42,895 bases of DNA from Coriobacteriia bacterium (GTDB lineage Bacteria; Actinomycetota; Coriobacteriia; Anaerosomatales; Kmv31). This document shows positions 36,298 through 42,895 of this stretch, one piece after another (within the stretch, counting starts at the first letter, position 1; every line of letters starts with the position of its first letter). The stretch spans positions 1-42,895 of the forward strand of contig JACUUM010000014.1 of assembly GCA_014859305.1 (NCBI GenBank), in the 5' to 3' direction. The position numbers and the translations under genes are program-made. The notes below the pieces were generated by a model. That model did not search any database and was not told the DNA's origin. It saw only the letters and a program-made list of their open reading frames with translations.

Positions 36298-38688
36298 ATG
36301 AGGGCTCTCCTGCTGCACGTCACCGGCGTCGTGCAGGGCGTGGGGTTCCGCCCGTTCGTGTACCGCTTGGCGGTCGAGCGCGGACTGGCGGGCTGGGTGC
36401 GCAACACCTCGGAGGGGGTGTTCGCGCACGTAGAGGGCGACGAAGCGTCCGTGGCCGCCTTCCCCGACGCCGTGCGCGAGCTCGCGCCGCCGATGGCCGT
36501 CGTGCAGTCGGTGGCGAGCGAGGAGGTCTCGCCGGAGGGCTACGCGGCCTTCGCCATCGAGAGATCCGAGAGCGCGCCGGAGGCCGTCACGCTGGTGTCG
36601 CCGGACATCGCCACGTGTGATGCGTGCGAGGCGGAGCTCTTCGACCCCGAGGACCGCCGCTACCGCTACCCGTTCGTCAACTGCACCAATTGCGGCCCGC
36701 GCTTCACGATCATCGCCGACATCCCCTACGACAGGCCTGCCACGACGATGGCCGGCTTCGAGATGTGCCCCGCGTGCTCGACGGAGTACCACGAGCCCGC
36801 CGACCGGCGCTTCCACGCCCAGCCCGACGCGTGCCCGGCTTGCGGCCCCCGGCTGTACCTGCAGGCGTCCCCGGGTCTCGCGGACCCCTCCTCGGCCGGC
36901 TTGCCCGACCCCTTGCCCGAGGACTGGAGGCGGGACCCGGAGGAGCGGCCGCGCCGTCGCGATCCCGGCGAGGAGCGCGCGCGGACGGACGCGCTGCTCG
37001 CAGCCGCCGTCGGGCTGCTGGAGCGCGGCGGCGTGCTCGCGCTCAAGGGCCTCGGCGGCTTCCAGCTCGCCTGCGACGCGACCAGCGAGGAGGCCGTCGC
37101 GCGGCTGCGCGAGCGCAAGCGCAGGTGGGGCAAGCCCCTGGCGGTGATGGTGCCGGACCTGGAGACCGCGCGGCGGCACTGCGAGGTGTCGCCCGAGGAG
37201 GAGGAGCTGCTCGGCGGTACCGTGCGCCCGATCGTCCTGCTCCGGCGCCGCGCAGGCGCGCCGCCGCTCGCGCGGGGCGTCGCCGGGATCCTGCCCGAGA
37301 TCGGCGTGATGCTCCCCTACACGCCCCTGCACCACCTCCTGCTCGCCGGCGCCGACCGGCCCCTCGTGATGACCTCGGGCAACCTCTCCGAGGAGCCTAT
37401 CGCGATGGAGAACGGCGAGGCGATCACGCGGCTCGCCCCGATCGCCGACGCCTTCCTCCTGCACGACCGCGGCATCCACTCGCGCTACGACGACTCCGTG
37501 GTGCGCGTGGTGGCGGAGCGGCCGGCGATGCTGCGTCGCGCACGCGGCTACGCCCCGTTCCCGCTGCCGATGCCCGGCCCCGTCCCGGCCGACCTGCTCG
37601 CCGCCGGACCCGAGCAGAAGAACACCTTCTGTCTGGTGAAGTCGATGGGGGACGATCCCGCCCACGCGTTCGTGTCCCAGCATATCGGGGACCTGGAGAA
37701 CGCCGAGACGCTGGAGCACTTCGAGCGCACTCTCGGACTCTACGAGCGCCTCTTCCGCGTCTCGCCCGCAGCCGTCGCGCACGACCTGCACCCCGAGTAC
37801 CTCTCCACCAAGTTCGCGATGGCGCTGGGCCTGCCGAAGGTGGGCGTCCAGCATCACCACGCGCACGTGGTGAGCGTGACGGCGGAGCACGGCGTCTCCT
37901 CCCGGGTACCGGGGATCGCGTTCGACGGGACGGGCTACGGGTCCGACGGCGGCATCTGGGGCGGAGAGGTGCTGCTGGCGGACTGGGAGGACTTCGAGCG
38001 CTTCGCGCATCTGAGGGAGGTGCCGATGCCCGGGGGCGCGGCCGTCATCCGCCGGCCCGCGCGCATGGCGATCGGTCTGCTCGCAGGTCTCGACCCCGCC
38101 CTGCTCGAGCATCCCGGTGCATCGGCGCTGCGGTCACGCCTCGCCGAAGCCGAGGAGGCGACCCTGCTGCGCATGATCGAACGGGGTGTGAACTCCCCGC
38201 GCACCAGCTCGATGGGACGTCTCTTCGACGCCGTCGCCGCGCTGGCCGGCGTGCGCGACGACGCGCTCTACGAAGGACAGGCCGCGATCGAGCTGGAGGC
38301 GGTGATGGACCCGCGAGCGGAAGGCGCCTACGCGTTCGGCGTCTCGTCTCCGGGCGGACCGCTCCTGCTCGACCCCCTCCTCGTCATCGAAGAGGTGCTG
38401 AATGACCTGACGGACGGCACCCCCTCCGGCACGATCTCTGCTCGCTTCCACCGTGCCGTCCGAGACGCATGCGTCCACGTCGCCGTAGCCGCGGCTGAGG
38501 CGAGCGGAACGCATATCGTGGCCTTGGCGGGAGGGGTGTTCATGAACCGGTTCCTCGCCGAAACCGTCCCTTCGGCGCTCGCCGACGAGGGCCTGAAACC
38601 ACTCACACACCGCGGGCTGCCGTTCAACGACGGCGCGGTCTCGTTCGGACAGGCGGTCGTTGCAAGCGCGAGACTGCATAAGCTATAA
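36298..38688 (+). CDS. hypF: HypF carbamoyltransferase for [NiFe]-hydrogenase maturation
   Basis: Makes the carbamoyl precursor of the CN ligands from carbamoyl phosphate and transfers it to HypE. The 796-residue protein has an acylphosphatase domain (1-90, VTGVVQGVGFRPFVYRLA), a zinc-finger region with paired cysteines at 107/110, 129/132, 157/160 and 179/182, a YrdC domain (about 230-420, LKGLGGFQLACD and TSGNLSEEPI), and a Kae1-like domain (about 450-796, VQHHHAHVVSV and AFDGTGYGSDG). A charged Pro/Arg/Glu-rich insert at about 190-230 separates the zinc and YrdC parts. ATG at 36298 puts the acylphosphatase motif at the N terminus. It heads hypF-C-D-E. Confidence 0.96.
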   Translation: MRALLLHVTGVVQGVGFRPFVYRLAVERGLAGWVRNTSEGVFAHVEGDEASVAAFPDAVRELAPPMAVVQSVASEEVSPEGYAAFAIERSESAPEAVTLVSPDIATCDACEAELFDPEDRRYRYPFVNCTNCGPRFTIIADIPYDRPATTMAGFEMCPACSTEYHEPADRRFHAQPDACPACGPRLYLQASPGLADPSSAGLPDPLPEDWRRDPEERPRRRDPGEERARTDALLAAAVGLLERGGVLALKGLGGFQLACDATSEEAVARLRERKRRWGKPLAVMVPDLETARRHCEVSPEEEELLGGTVRPIVLLRRRAGAPPLARGVAGILPEIGVMLPYTPLHHLLLAGADRPLVMTSGNLSEEPIAMENGEAITRLAPIADAFLLHDRGIHSRYDDSVVRVVAERPAMLRRARGYAPFPLPMPGPVPADLLAAGPEQKNTFCLVKSMGDDPAHAFVSQHIGDLENAETLEHFERTLGLYERLFRVSPAAVAHDLHPEYLSTKFAMALGLPKVGVQHHHAHVVSVTAEHGVSSRVPGIAFDGTGYGSDGGIWGGEVLLADWEDFERFAHLREVPMPGGAAVIRRPARMAIGLLAGLDPALLEHPGASALRSRLAEAEEATLLRMIERGVNSPRTSSMGRLFDAVAALAGVRDDALYEGQAAIELEAVMDPRAEGAYAFGVSSPGGPLLLDPLLVIEEVLNDLTDGTPSGTISARFHRAVRDACVHVAVAAAEASGTHIVALAGGVFMNRFLAETVPSALADEGLKPLTHRGLPFNDGAVSFGQAVVASARLHKL

Positions 38689-38727
38689 ACGGCCCTGTAA
38701 CTCGCGAACGACAAGGAGGCCCCTCCG

Positions 38728-38958
38728 ATGTGCCTCGCCATCCCCGCCAAGGTGACCTCGACCGCCGAGAACAACACGGCCGCCGTCGACATCATGGGGG
38801 TGACCCGTCACGTGAGTCTCGATCTCGTCCCCGACGCTCAGGTCGGCGATTTCGTACTCGTCCACGCCGGTTTCGCTATCCAGGTGGTCGACGAGGAGTT
38901 CGCCGAGGAGACCCTCCAGCTCCTGCGCGACCTGGACATCCTCGAAGCCGAGGCGTGA
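38728..38958 (+). CDS. hypC: HypC hydrogenase maturation chaperone
   Basis: Small chaperone of 76 residues that holds the iron during Fe(CN)2CO assembly with HypD and delivers it to the hydrogenase large subunit. The N terminus MCLAIPAKV has the essential Cys2. The rest has the beta-barrel pattern with VSLDLVPDAQVGDFVLVHAGFA. AAGGAGG lies eight bases before the ATG, the best ribosome site in the cluster. It starts 39 bases after hypF and ends four before hypD. Confidence 0.97.
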   Translation: MCLAIPAKVTSTAENNTAAVDIMGVTRHVSLDLVPDAQVGDFVLVHAGFAIQVVDEEFAEETLQLLRDLDILEAEA

Positions 38959-38962
38959 CGGC

Positions 38963-40060
38963 ATGGACATCCTGAAGGGCTTCCGGGACCCCGCCGTCGC
39001 ACGGGGTCTGGTCGAGGCCATCCGCTCCGTCGCCACCGCCCCGGCCAAGGTCATGGAGGTCTGCGGCACGCACACCGTCGCCATCGCCCGCAACGGTCTG
39101 CGCGAGGTGATGCCCGACACGGTCACGTTGCTGTCCGGTCCGGGCTGCCCGGTGTGCGTCACGGCGAACGGGGACATCGACACGGCGATCGAGATGGCGC
39201 GCCGGCCGGACGTGATCCTCGCGACCTTCGGCGACATGGTCAAGGTCCCCGGCTCCCGTTCCTCTCTGGCCCGTGAGAAGGCCGACGGGCGGGACATCCG
39301 CGTCGTGTACTCGACGCTCGACGCGCTCGACCTCGCGGAGAGGAACCCGGAGCGGCACATCGTCTTCCTCGGCGTCGGTTTCGAGACCACCGCCCCGACG
39401 ATCGCCTCCGCGATCCAGGATGCCGAGCGCCGCGACCTCGGGAACTTCTCCGTCCTCTCGCTCCACAAGACCGTCCCGGCCGCACTGGGCGCCCTCGCGC
39501 AGGACCCGCAGGTACAGGTCAACGCGCTCATCCTGCCCGGCCACGTGTCGGCCATCATCGGGCTCGAGCCGTACCGCTTCCTCGCAGAGGAGCACGGCGT
39601 GCCCAGCGTGATCACCGGCTTCGAGCCCGTCGACGTGCTGCAGGGCATATGGATGCTCGCCAAGCAGCTCGCCGAGGGCCGGGCCGAGGTCGAGATCGCG
39701 TACACCCGCGCGACCGCGCCGGAGGGCAACCCGGCCGCCCTGGCGAAGATGGCAGAGGTCTTCGAGGCGGCGGACGCCGAATGGCGCGGCATCGGTGTCA
39801 TCCCCGGTACCGGACTGGCCATCCGGGAGAGGTACGGGCGATTCGACGCCGCCGAGCGCGTCTCGGTGTCGCCGCCGCCGCCCCGGGAGATCCCCGGCTG
39901 CCAGTGCGGCGAGGTGCTCAAGGGCATCACGCTCCCCTTCGAGTGCCGGCTGTTCGCCAAGGGCTGCACGCCGGAGCACCCGGTCGGTCCGTGCATGGTC
40001 TCCTCGGAGGGATCCTGCGCGGCGTACTACCGCTACACCGACTACGGCAAGACCGCCTAG
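38963..40060 (+). CDS. hypD: HypD iron-sulfur scaffold for Fe(CN)2CO assembly
   Basis: With HypC, holds the Fe(CN)2CO unit; 365 residues. Conserved motifs are MEVCGTHTVAI (the Cys that acts with HypC), SGPGCPVCVT, FGDMVKVPGS and GFEPVDVLQG, and the C-terminal cysteine set CQCGEVLKG, PFECRLFAKGC, PCMVSSEGSC, which binds the [4Fe-4S] cluster. Length is normal. Four bases follow the hypC stop, and hypE begins 38 bases after hypD. Confidence 0.97.
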   Translation: MDILKGFRDPAVARGLVEAIRSVATAPAKVMEVCGTHTVAIARNGLREVMPDTVTLLSGPGCPVCVTANGDIDTAIEMARRPDVILATFGDMVKVPGSRSSLAREKADGRDIRVVYSTLDALDLAERNPERHIVFLGVGFETTAPTIASAIQDAERRDLGNFSVLSLHKTVPAALGALAQDPQVQVNALILPGHVSAIIGLEPYRFLAEEHGVPSVITGFEPVDVLQGIWMLAKQLAEGRAEVEIAYTRATAPEGNPAALAKMAEVFEAADAEWRGIGVIPGTGLAIRERYGRFDAAERVSVSPPPPREIPGCQCGEVLKGITLPFECRLFAKGCTPEHPVGPCMVSSEGSCAAYYRYTDYGKTA

Positions 40061-40098
40061 GAACCCGCCCGCGGTTCGAGAACGACGGGGAGGCACGC

Positions 40099-41109
40099 AT
40101 GCGCGCGGACAGCATCCTGCTCGCCCACGGCAGCGGCGGCACGATGATGCGCGAGCTGATCGAGGAGGTCTTCCTGGTGGGACTGGCCGACGACGAGCTG
40201 GCGCGCCTGGACGACGCCGCCGTGCTCGAGCTGCCCGGCGGCGCGCTGGCCTTCTCGACGGATACGTACGTGGTCGACCCGCTCTTCTTCCCCGGCGGCG
40301 ACATCGGCCGCCTGGCGGTGTGTGGCACCGTCAACGACGTCTGCACCTCCGGCGCCACCCCGCTGTACCTCTCCGTGGGCTTCGTGCTCGAGGAGGGCTT
40401 CGCGATCCCGGACCTGAAGCGCGTGGTCGTGTCGATGCGAGACGCCGCCATCGAAGCGGGCGTGCGCATAGTGACGGGCGACACCAAGGTCGTGGAGCGG
40501 GGCCACGGGGACGGGCTCTACGTCAACACCGCCGGCGTGGGCGTGCTTCCCGAAGGCGTGCGCCTCTCGGGCTCGCTGTGCCGCCCCGGCGACGAGGTCC
40601 TGCTCTCAGGCACGCTCGGGGACCACGGCATCGCCGTCATCTCGACCCGCGAGGGTCTCTCGTTCTCGACCGACGTCCGCAGCGACGCCGCTCCGCTGAA
40701 CGGCCTCGTCGCCGCCGTTCGCGCCGCCGCCCCGGGGGTCCGCTGCTTCCGGGACCCCACCCGGGGGGGACTCGCCTCCACGCTCAACGAGCTGGCCTCG
40801 GCCTCCGGCGTGTCGATCACGGTGCGCGACGAGGACGTGCCCGTGCGCGAGCAGGTGCTCGGCGCCTGCGAGATGCTGGGCTACGACGTCTACCAGGTGG
40901 CCAACGAGGGCAAGATGGTCGCCGTCGTCCCTGCCGACCAGGCCGCGGGCGCCCTCGCCGCCATGCGCTCGGCCCCCTACGGCGAGGACGCCGCAGTCAT
41001 CGGCGAGGTCGGCGAGAGCCCTGCGGGCAAGGTGTACGTGCAGACCGGCTTCGGCGCGAAGCGCATCATGGACATGCTCGTGGGGGAGCAACTCCCGCGC
41101 ATCTGCTGA
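40099..41109 (+). CDS. hypE: HypE carbamoyl dehydratase for cyanide ligand synthesis
   Basis: ATP-dependent dehydration of the carbamoyl thioester, received from HypF on its C-terminal Cys, to thiocyanate, giving the CN ligands. The 336-residue protein of the PurM/AIRS fold starts ILLAHGSGGTMMRELIEE, has STDTYVVDPLFFPGGDIG and FRDPTRGGLASTLNE, and ends exactly with the PRIC tail carrying the acceptor Cys336. GGGGAGG precedes ATG 40099. It closes the hypF-C-D-E set; HypA and HypB, which insert nickel, are not in the window. Confidence 0.97.
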   Translation: MRADSILLAHGSGGTMMRELIEEVFLVGLADDELARLDDAAVLELPGGALAFSTDTYVVDPLFFPGGDIGRLAVCGTVNDVCTSGATPLYLSVGFVLEEGFAIPDLKRVVVSMRDAAIEAGVRIVTGDTKVVERGHGDGLYVNTAGVGVLPEGVRLSGSLCRPGDEVLLSGTLGDHGIAVISTREGLSFSTDVRSDAAPLNGLVAAVRAAAPGVRCFRDPTRGGLASTLNELASASGVSITVRDEDVPVREQVLGACEMLGYDVYQVANEGKMVAVVPADQAAGALAAMRSAPYGEDAAVIGEVGESPAGKVYVQTGFGAKRIMDMLVGEQLPRIC

Positions 41110-41181
41110 CCCGCGTCACAGCCTCCTCGGCGCGTCTGGGGTACCATCGGTAGCGTGCGTGCCGGAGGAGATGGGAGCGAG

Positions 41182-42828
41182 ATGGCCTCCATAGAGCGCC
41201 TCGTGGAAGCGGACGCCGTGCGCAGGCTCCGCGAGCGCGACCCCTCGCTGTTCACGACGGACATCGACCAGAAGGTCGCCGTCGCGCAACGGCTGGGCTG
41301 GACGGACCTCGCCGAGAAGGCCCCCTCGCGCCTGCCGCTGCTCACGAGCCTGGCCGGCCAGCTGGAAGCGGAGGGCGCGCGAGACGTCGTGCTGCTCGGC
41401 ATGGGCGGCTCCTCGCTGGCGCCGCTCGTCTTCTCGCGGGTGCTGGGCTCGGCGCCGGGGCATCCCGCGCTGCACGTGCTCGACACCAGCTCGCCCACGC
41501 AACTCTCCGAACTGCTGGCCCGGCTGGACGCCGGCACGACCTTCTTCATCCTGGCGAGCAAGTCGGGCACGACGACCGAGCCCCTCTCGCTGTACGCGGT
41601 GTTCCGCCAGTGGGCCGACGCCGAGCTGGGCCGGCTGGCCGCAGGCAAGCGCTTCCTCGTGATCACCGACCCCGGTACCCCTCTCGAGAAGCGGCGCTCC
41701 CGTGAAGGGATGCGCGTGACGGTCACGGCGCCCAGTGCCGTCGGCGGCCGCTTCTCGGCGCTGTCGGTCTTCGGGCTGCTGCCCGCCGCGCTGATCGGGG
41801 TCGACCTGGAGACCGTCGTTCGACGCGCCCACGCGATGGAGCAGGCGTGCGCGCGACCGGCCGAGGACAACCCCGGGGCGGCCCTCGCCGCCTGGATGGT
41901 CGACGCGGCCGAGGCCGGACGCGACAAGCTGACCCTCGTCGCGCCACAGCGGCTCGCGCCGTTCGGGCTGTGGGCCGAGCAGCTCGTCGCCGAGTCCCTC
42001 GGCAAGCACGGCAAGGGCATCGTCCCCGTACCGGAGTCGCCCCGCACGCCCACCGGCTACGGCCAGGACCGCGCGGTCGTGGTGCTGCGCACCGCGGACG
42101 ACACCGAGACGGACGCGTGGGCTCACGCCGTCGCCGCGGAGACACCGGTCCTGCAGCTGATCCTCGGCGACGTCCTCGACGTCGGAGCGGAGTTCGTCAG
42201 GTGGGAGAACGGCGTGGCGCTCGCAGGCTTCCTGCTCGGCGTGAACCCGTTCGACGAGCCGAACGTCGCGGAGGCGAAGAAGGCGACGGAGGCCGTCCTG
42301 GCCGACGGCACGGACGTGCCCCAGGCCCTCGCCGACCTCGGCGGGGTGTGGGTCACCTACGCGGGAGACCTCGACCCTCCGGCCGACGGCGCGCCGGGCG
42401 CGCTGGACGACGCCGTCCGGCCGCTGGCGGGCAGCCTCGCGCTGGGCGACTACTTCGCCATGCTCGCGTACCTGCCCGAGGACGAGCGGTACCTCGCGCC
42501 ACTGCGCAACGCACTGGCCGCCGTCTCGGCGGCGACGGGGCACGCCACCGTGCTCGACCTCGGCCCTCGCTACCTGCATTCGAGCGGGCAGCTCCACAAG
42601 GGCGGCCCGGACACCGGCGTCTTCCTCTTGCTGACGGTGCGCGACCGGGACGACGTCTCGATCCCGGGGCAGCGCTACACCCTCGCCGCGCTCCACCGGG
42701 CGCAGGCCGAGGGCGACCTGGTGGCGCTCGCCGCTCACGGACGCCGTGTCCTCAGGCTCGACCTGCCCTTCCTCGACCAGGAGATCATCGCCGCCGTCGC
42801 GAACGCGCTCACCGGCGCGCTCGGGTAG
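41182..42828 (+). CDS. pgi: Glucose-6-phosphate isomerase (transaldolase-fusion-type PGI domain)
   Basis: Interconverts glucose 6-phosphate and fructose 6-phosphate. The 548-residue protein has VVLLGMGGSSLAPLV (first sugar-isomerase half), ASKSGTTTEPLSLY (phosphate-binding loop), and the second half with LAPFGLWAEQLVAESLGKHGKG and LHSSGQLHKGGPDTG. The motif wording is that of the PGI half of bifunctional transaldolase/PGI proteins, but here it is a free-standing gene; the bases before it are hypE and a short gap, so no transaldolase is fused. ATG at 41182 is chosen because GGAGGAG precedes it; GTG at 41155 is possible but lies before that site. A hairpin follows the stop. A neighbouring transaldolase gene may lie beyond the window edge. 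Confidence 0.88.
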   Translation: MASIERLVEADAVRRLRERDPSLFTTDIDQKVAVAQRLGWTDLAEKAPSRLPLLTSLAGQLEAEGARDVVLLGMGGSSLAPLVFSRVLGSAPGHPALHVLDTSSPTQLSELLARLDAGTTFFILASKSGTTTEPLSLYAVFRQWADAELGRLAAGKRFLVITDPGTPLEKRRSREGMRVTVTAPSAVGGRFSALSVFGLLPAALIGVDLETVVRRAHAMEQACARPAEDNPGAALAAWMVDAAEAGRDKLTLVAPQRLAPFGLWAEQLVAESLGKHGKGIVPVPESPRTPTGYGQDRAVVVLRTADDTETDAWAHAVAAETPVLQLILGDVLDVGAEFVRWENGVALAGFLLGVNPFDEPNVAEAKKATEAVLADGTDVPQALADLGGVWVTYAGDLDPPADGAPGALDDAVRPLAGSLALGDYFAMLAYLPEDERYLAPLRNALAAVSAATGHATVLDLGPRYLHSSGQLHKGGPDTGVFLLLTVRDRDDVSIPGQRYTLAALHRAQAEGDLVALAAHGRRVLRLDLPFLDQEIIAAVANALTGALG

Positions 42829-42833
42829 GCTCG

Positions 42834-42850
42834 CGGGAAGGCGCTTCCCG
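42834..42850 (+). terminator. Short hairpin after pgi
   Basis: CGGGAAG (42834-42840), loop GCG, CTTCCCG (42844-42850), six bases after the pgi stop codon. No U tract; the remaining 45 bases to the window end show no feature. Confidence 0.45.
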
Positions 42851-42895
42851 AAGCCGCCCCTCTCGTGCCGATCGCCGGGCGGGACGAAGGCTCCG

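Noticed and set aside
36161-36301. A 46-codon reading frame (MTRGHGAKGGNATATCQECEVPG...) overlapping the hypF start as ATGA
   Set aside because: Most of it is built from two perfect hairpins, it has no good ribosome site, and the protein looks like random high-GC sequence. Structured non-coding DNA explains it better.

Overview
This 42.9 kb window is a single, very GC-rich, densely packed bacterial chromosome segment with no phage, insertion sequence, CRISPR array, rRNA or recognisable tRNA. An actinobacterial origin is inferred from an HspR-controlled dnaK-grpE-dnaJ-hspR operon that runs on to clpB, a class E sortase with LPXTG-type substrates, a DUF6049-like secreted protein, frequent GTG starts and the base composition. 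A clostridial-type 2[4Fe-4S] ferredoxin, nickel uptake and [NiFe]-hydrogenase maturation genes suggest an anaerobic lineage such as Coriobacteriia or a relative. That placement is inference.

Layout. 1-7.1 kb: a PAS-GAF-SpoIIE phosphatase divergent from a 7TM-PAS sensor, glucokinase, a small cysteine-rich protein, an ABC-2 (NatAB-like) exporter pair and a small unknown protein. 7.1-15.9 kb: a long minus-strand heat-shock operon, dnaK-grpE-dnaJ-hspR-(YegS-like lipid kinase)-(small lipoprotein)-clpB, then hsp20; a sigma70-type promoter lies in an AT-rich patch before dnaK. 16-19.4 kb: a ferredoxin, then a minus-strand cluster of class E sortase, GalE-like epimerase and a degenerate uracil-DNA-glycosylase-fold protein. 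Divergent from the sortase is a cyclic di-GMP-I riboswitch in front of a small secreted HExxH protein. 19.6-24.8 kb: two paralogous cell-wall proteins ending in LPFTG sorting signals; the smaller one is frameshifted just after its signal peptide. 25-27.5 kb: Lon protease. 27.6-33 kb: a plus-strand group with a DUF6049-like exported protein, a small membrane-anchored protein, an unusual PIN-TM-TPR fusion, thioredoxin reductase, thioredoxin and a small unknown. 33.1-41.1 kb: nikR-nikMN-nikQ-nikO followed by hypF-hypC-hypD-hypE. 41.2-42.8 kb: a glucose-6-phosphate isomerase.

How the genes work together. The nik genes import nickel under NikR control and the hyp genes build the Fe(CN)2CO part of the [NiFe] site; hypA and hypB are not in the window. 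DnaK/DnaJ/GrpE/ClpB, Hsp20 and Lon form a protein-quality module next to the thioredoxin system. The most interesting region is 17.9-24.8 kb: a c-di-GMP riboswitch, a secreted putative metalloprotease, a sortase and two sortase-anchored adhesin-like proteins. This combination resembles, by gene content only, the c-di-GMP-controlled protease/adhesin switch of Clostridioides difficile, and it may be an actinobacterial counterpart that arose independently.
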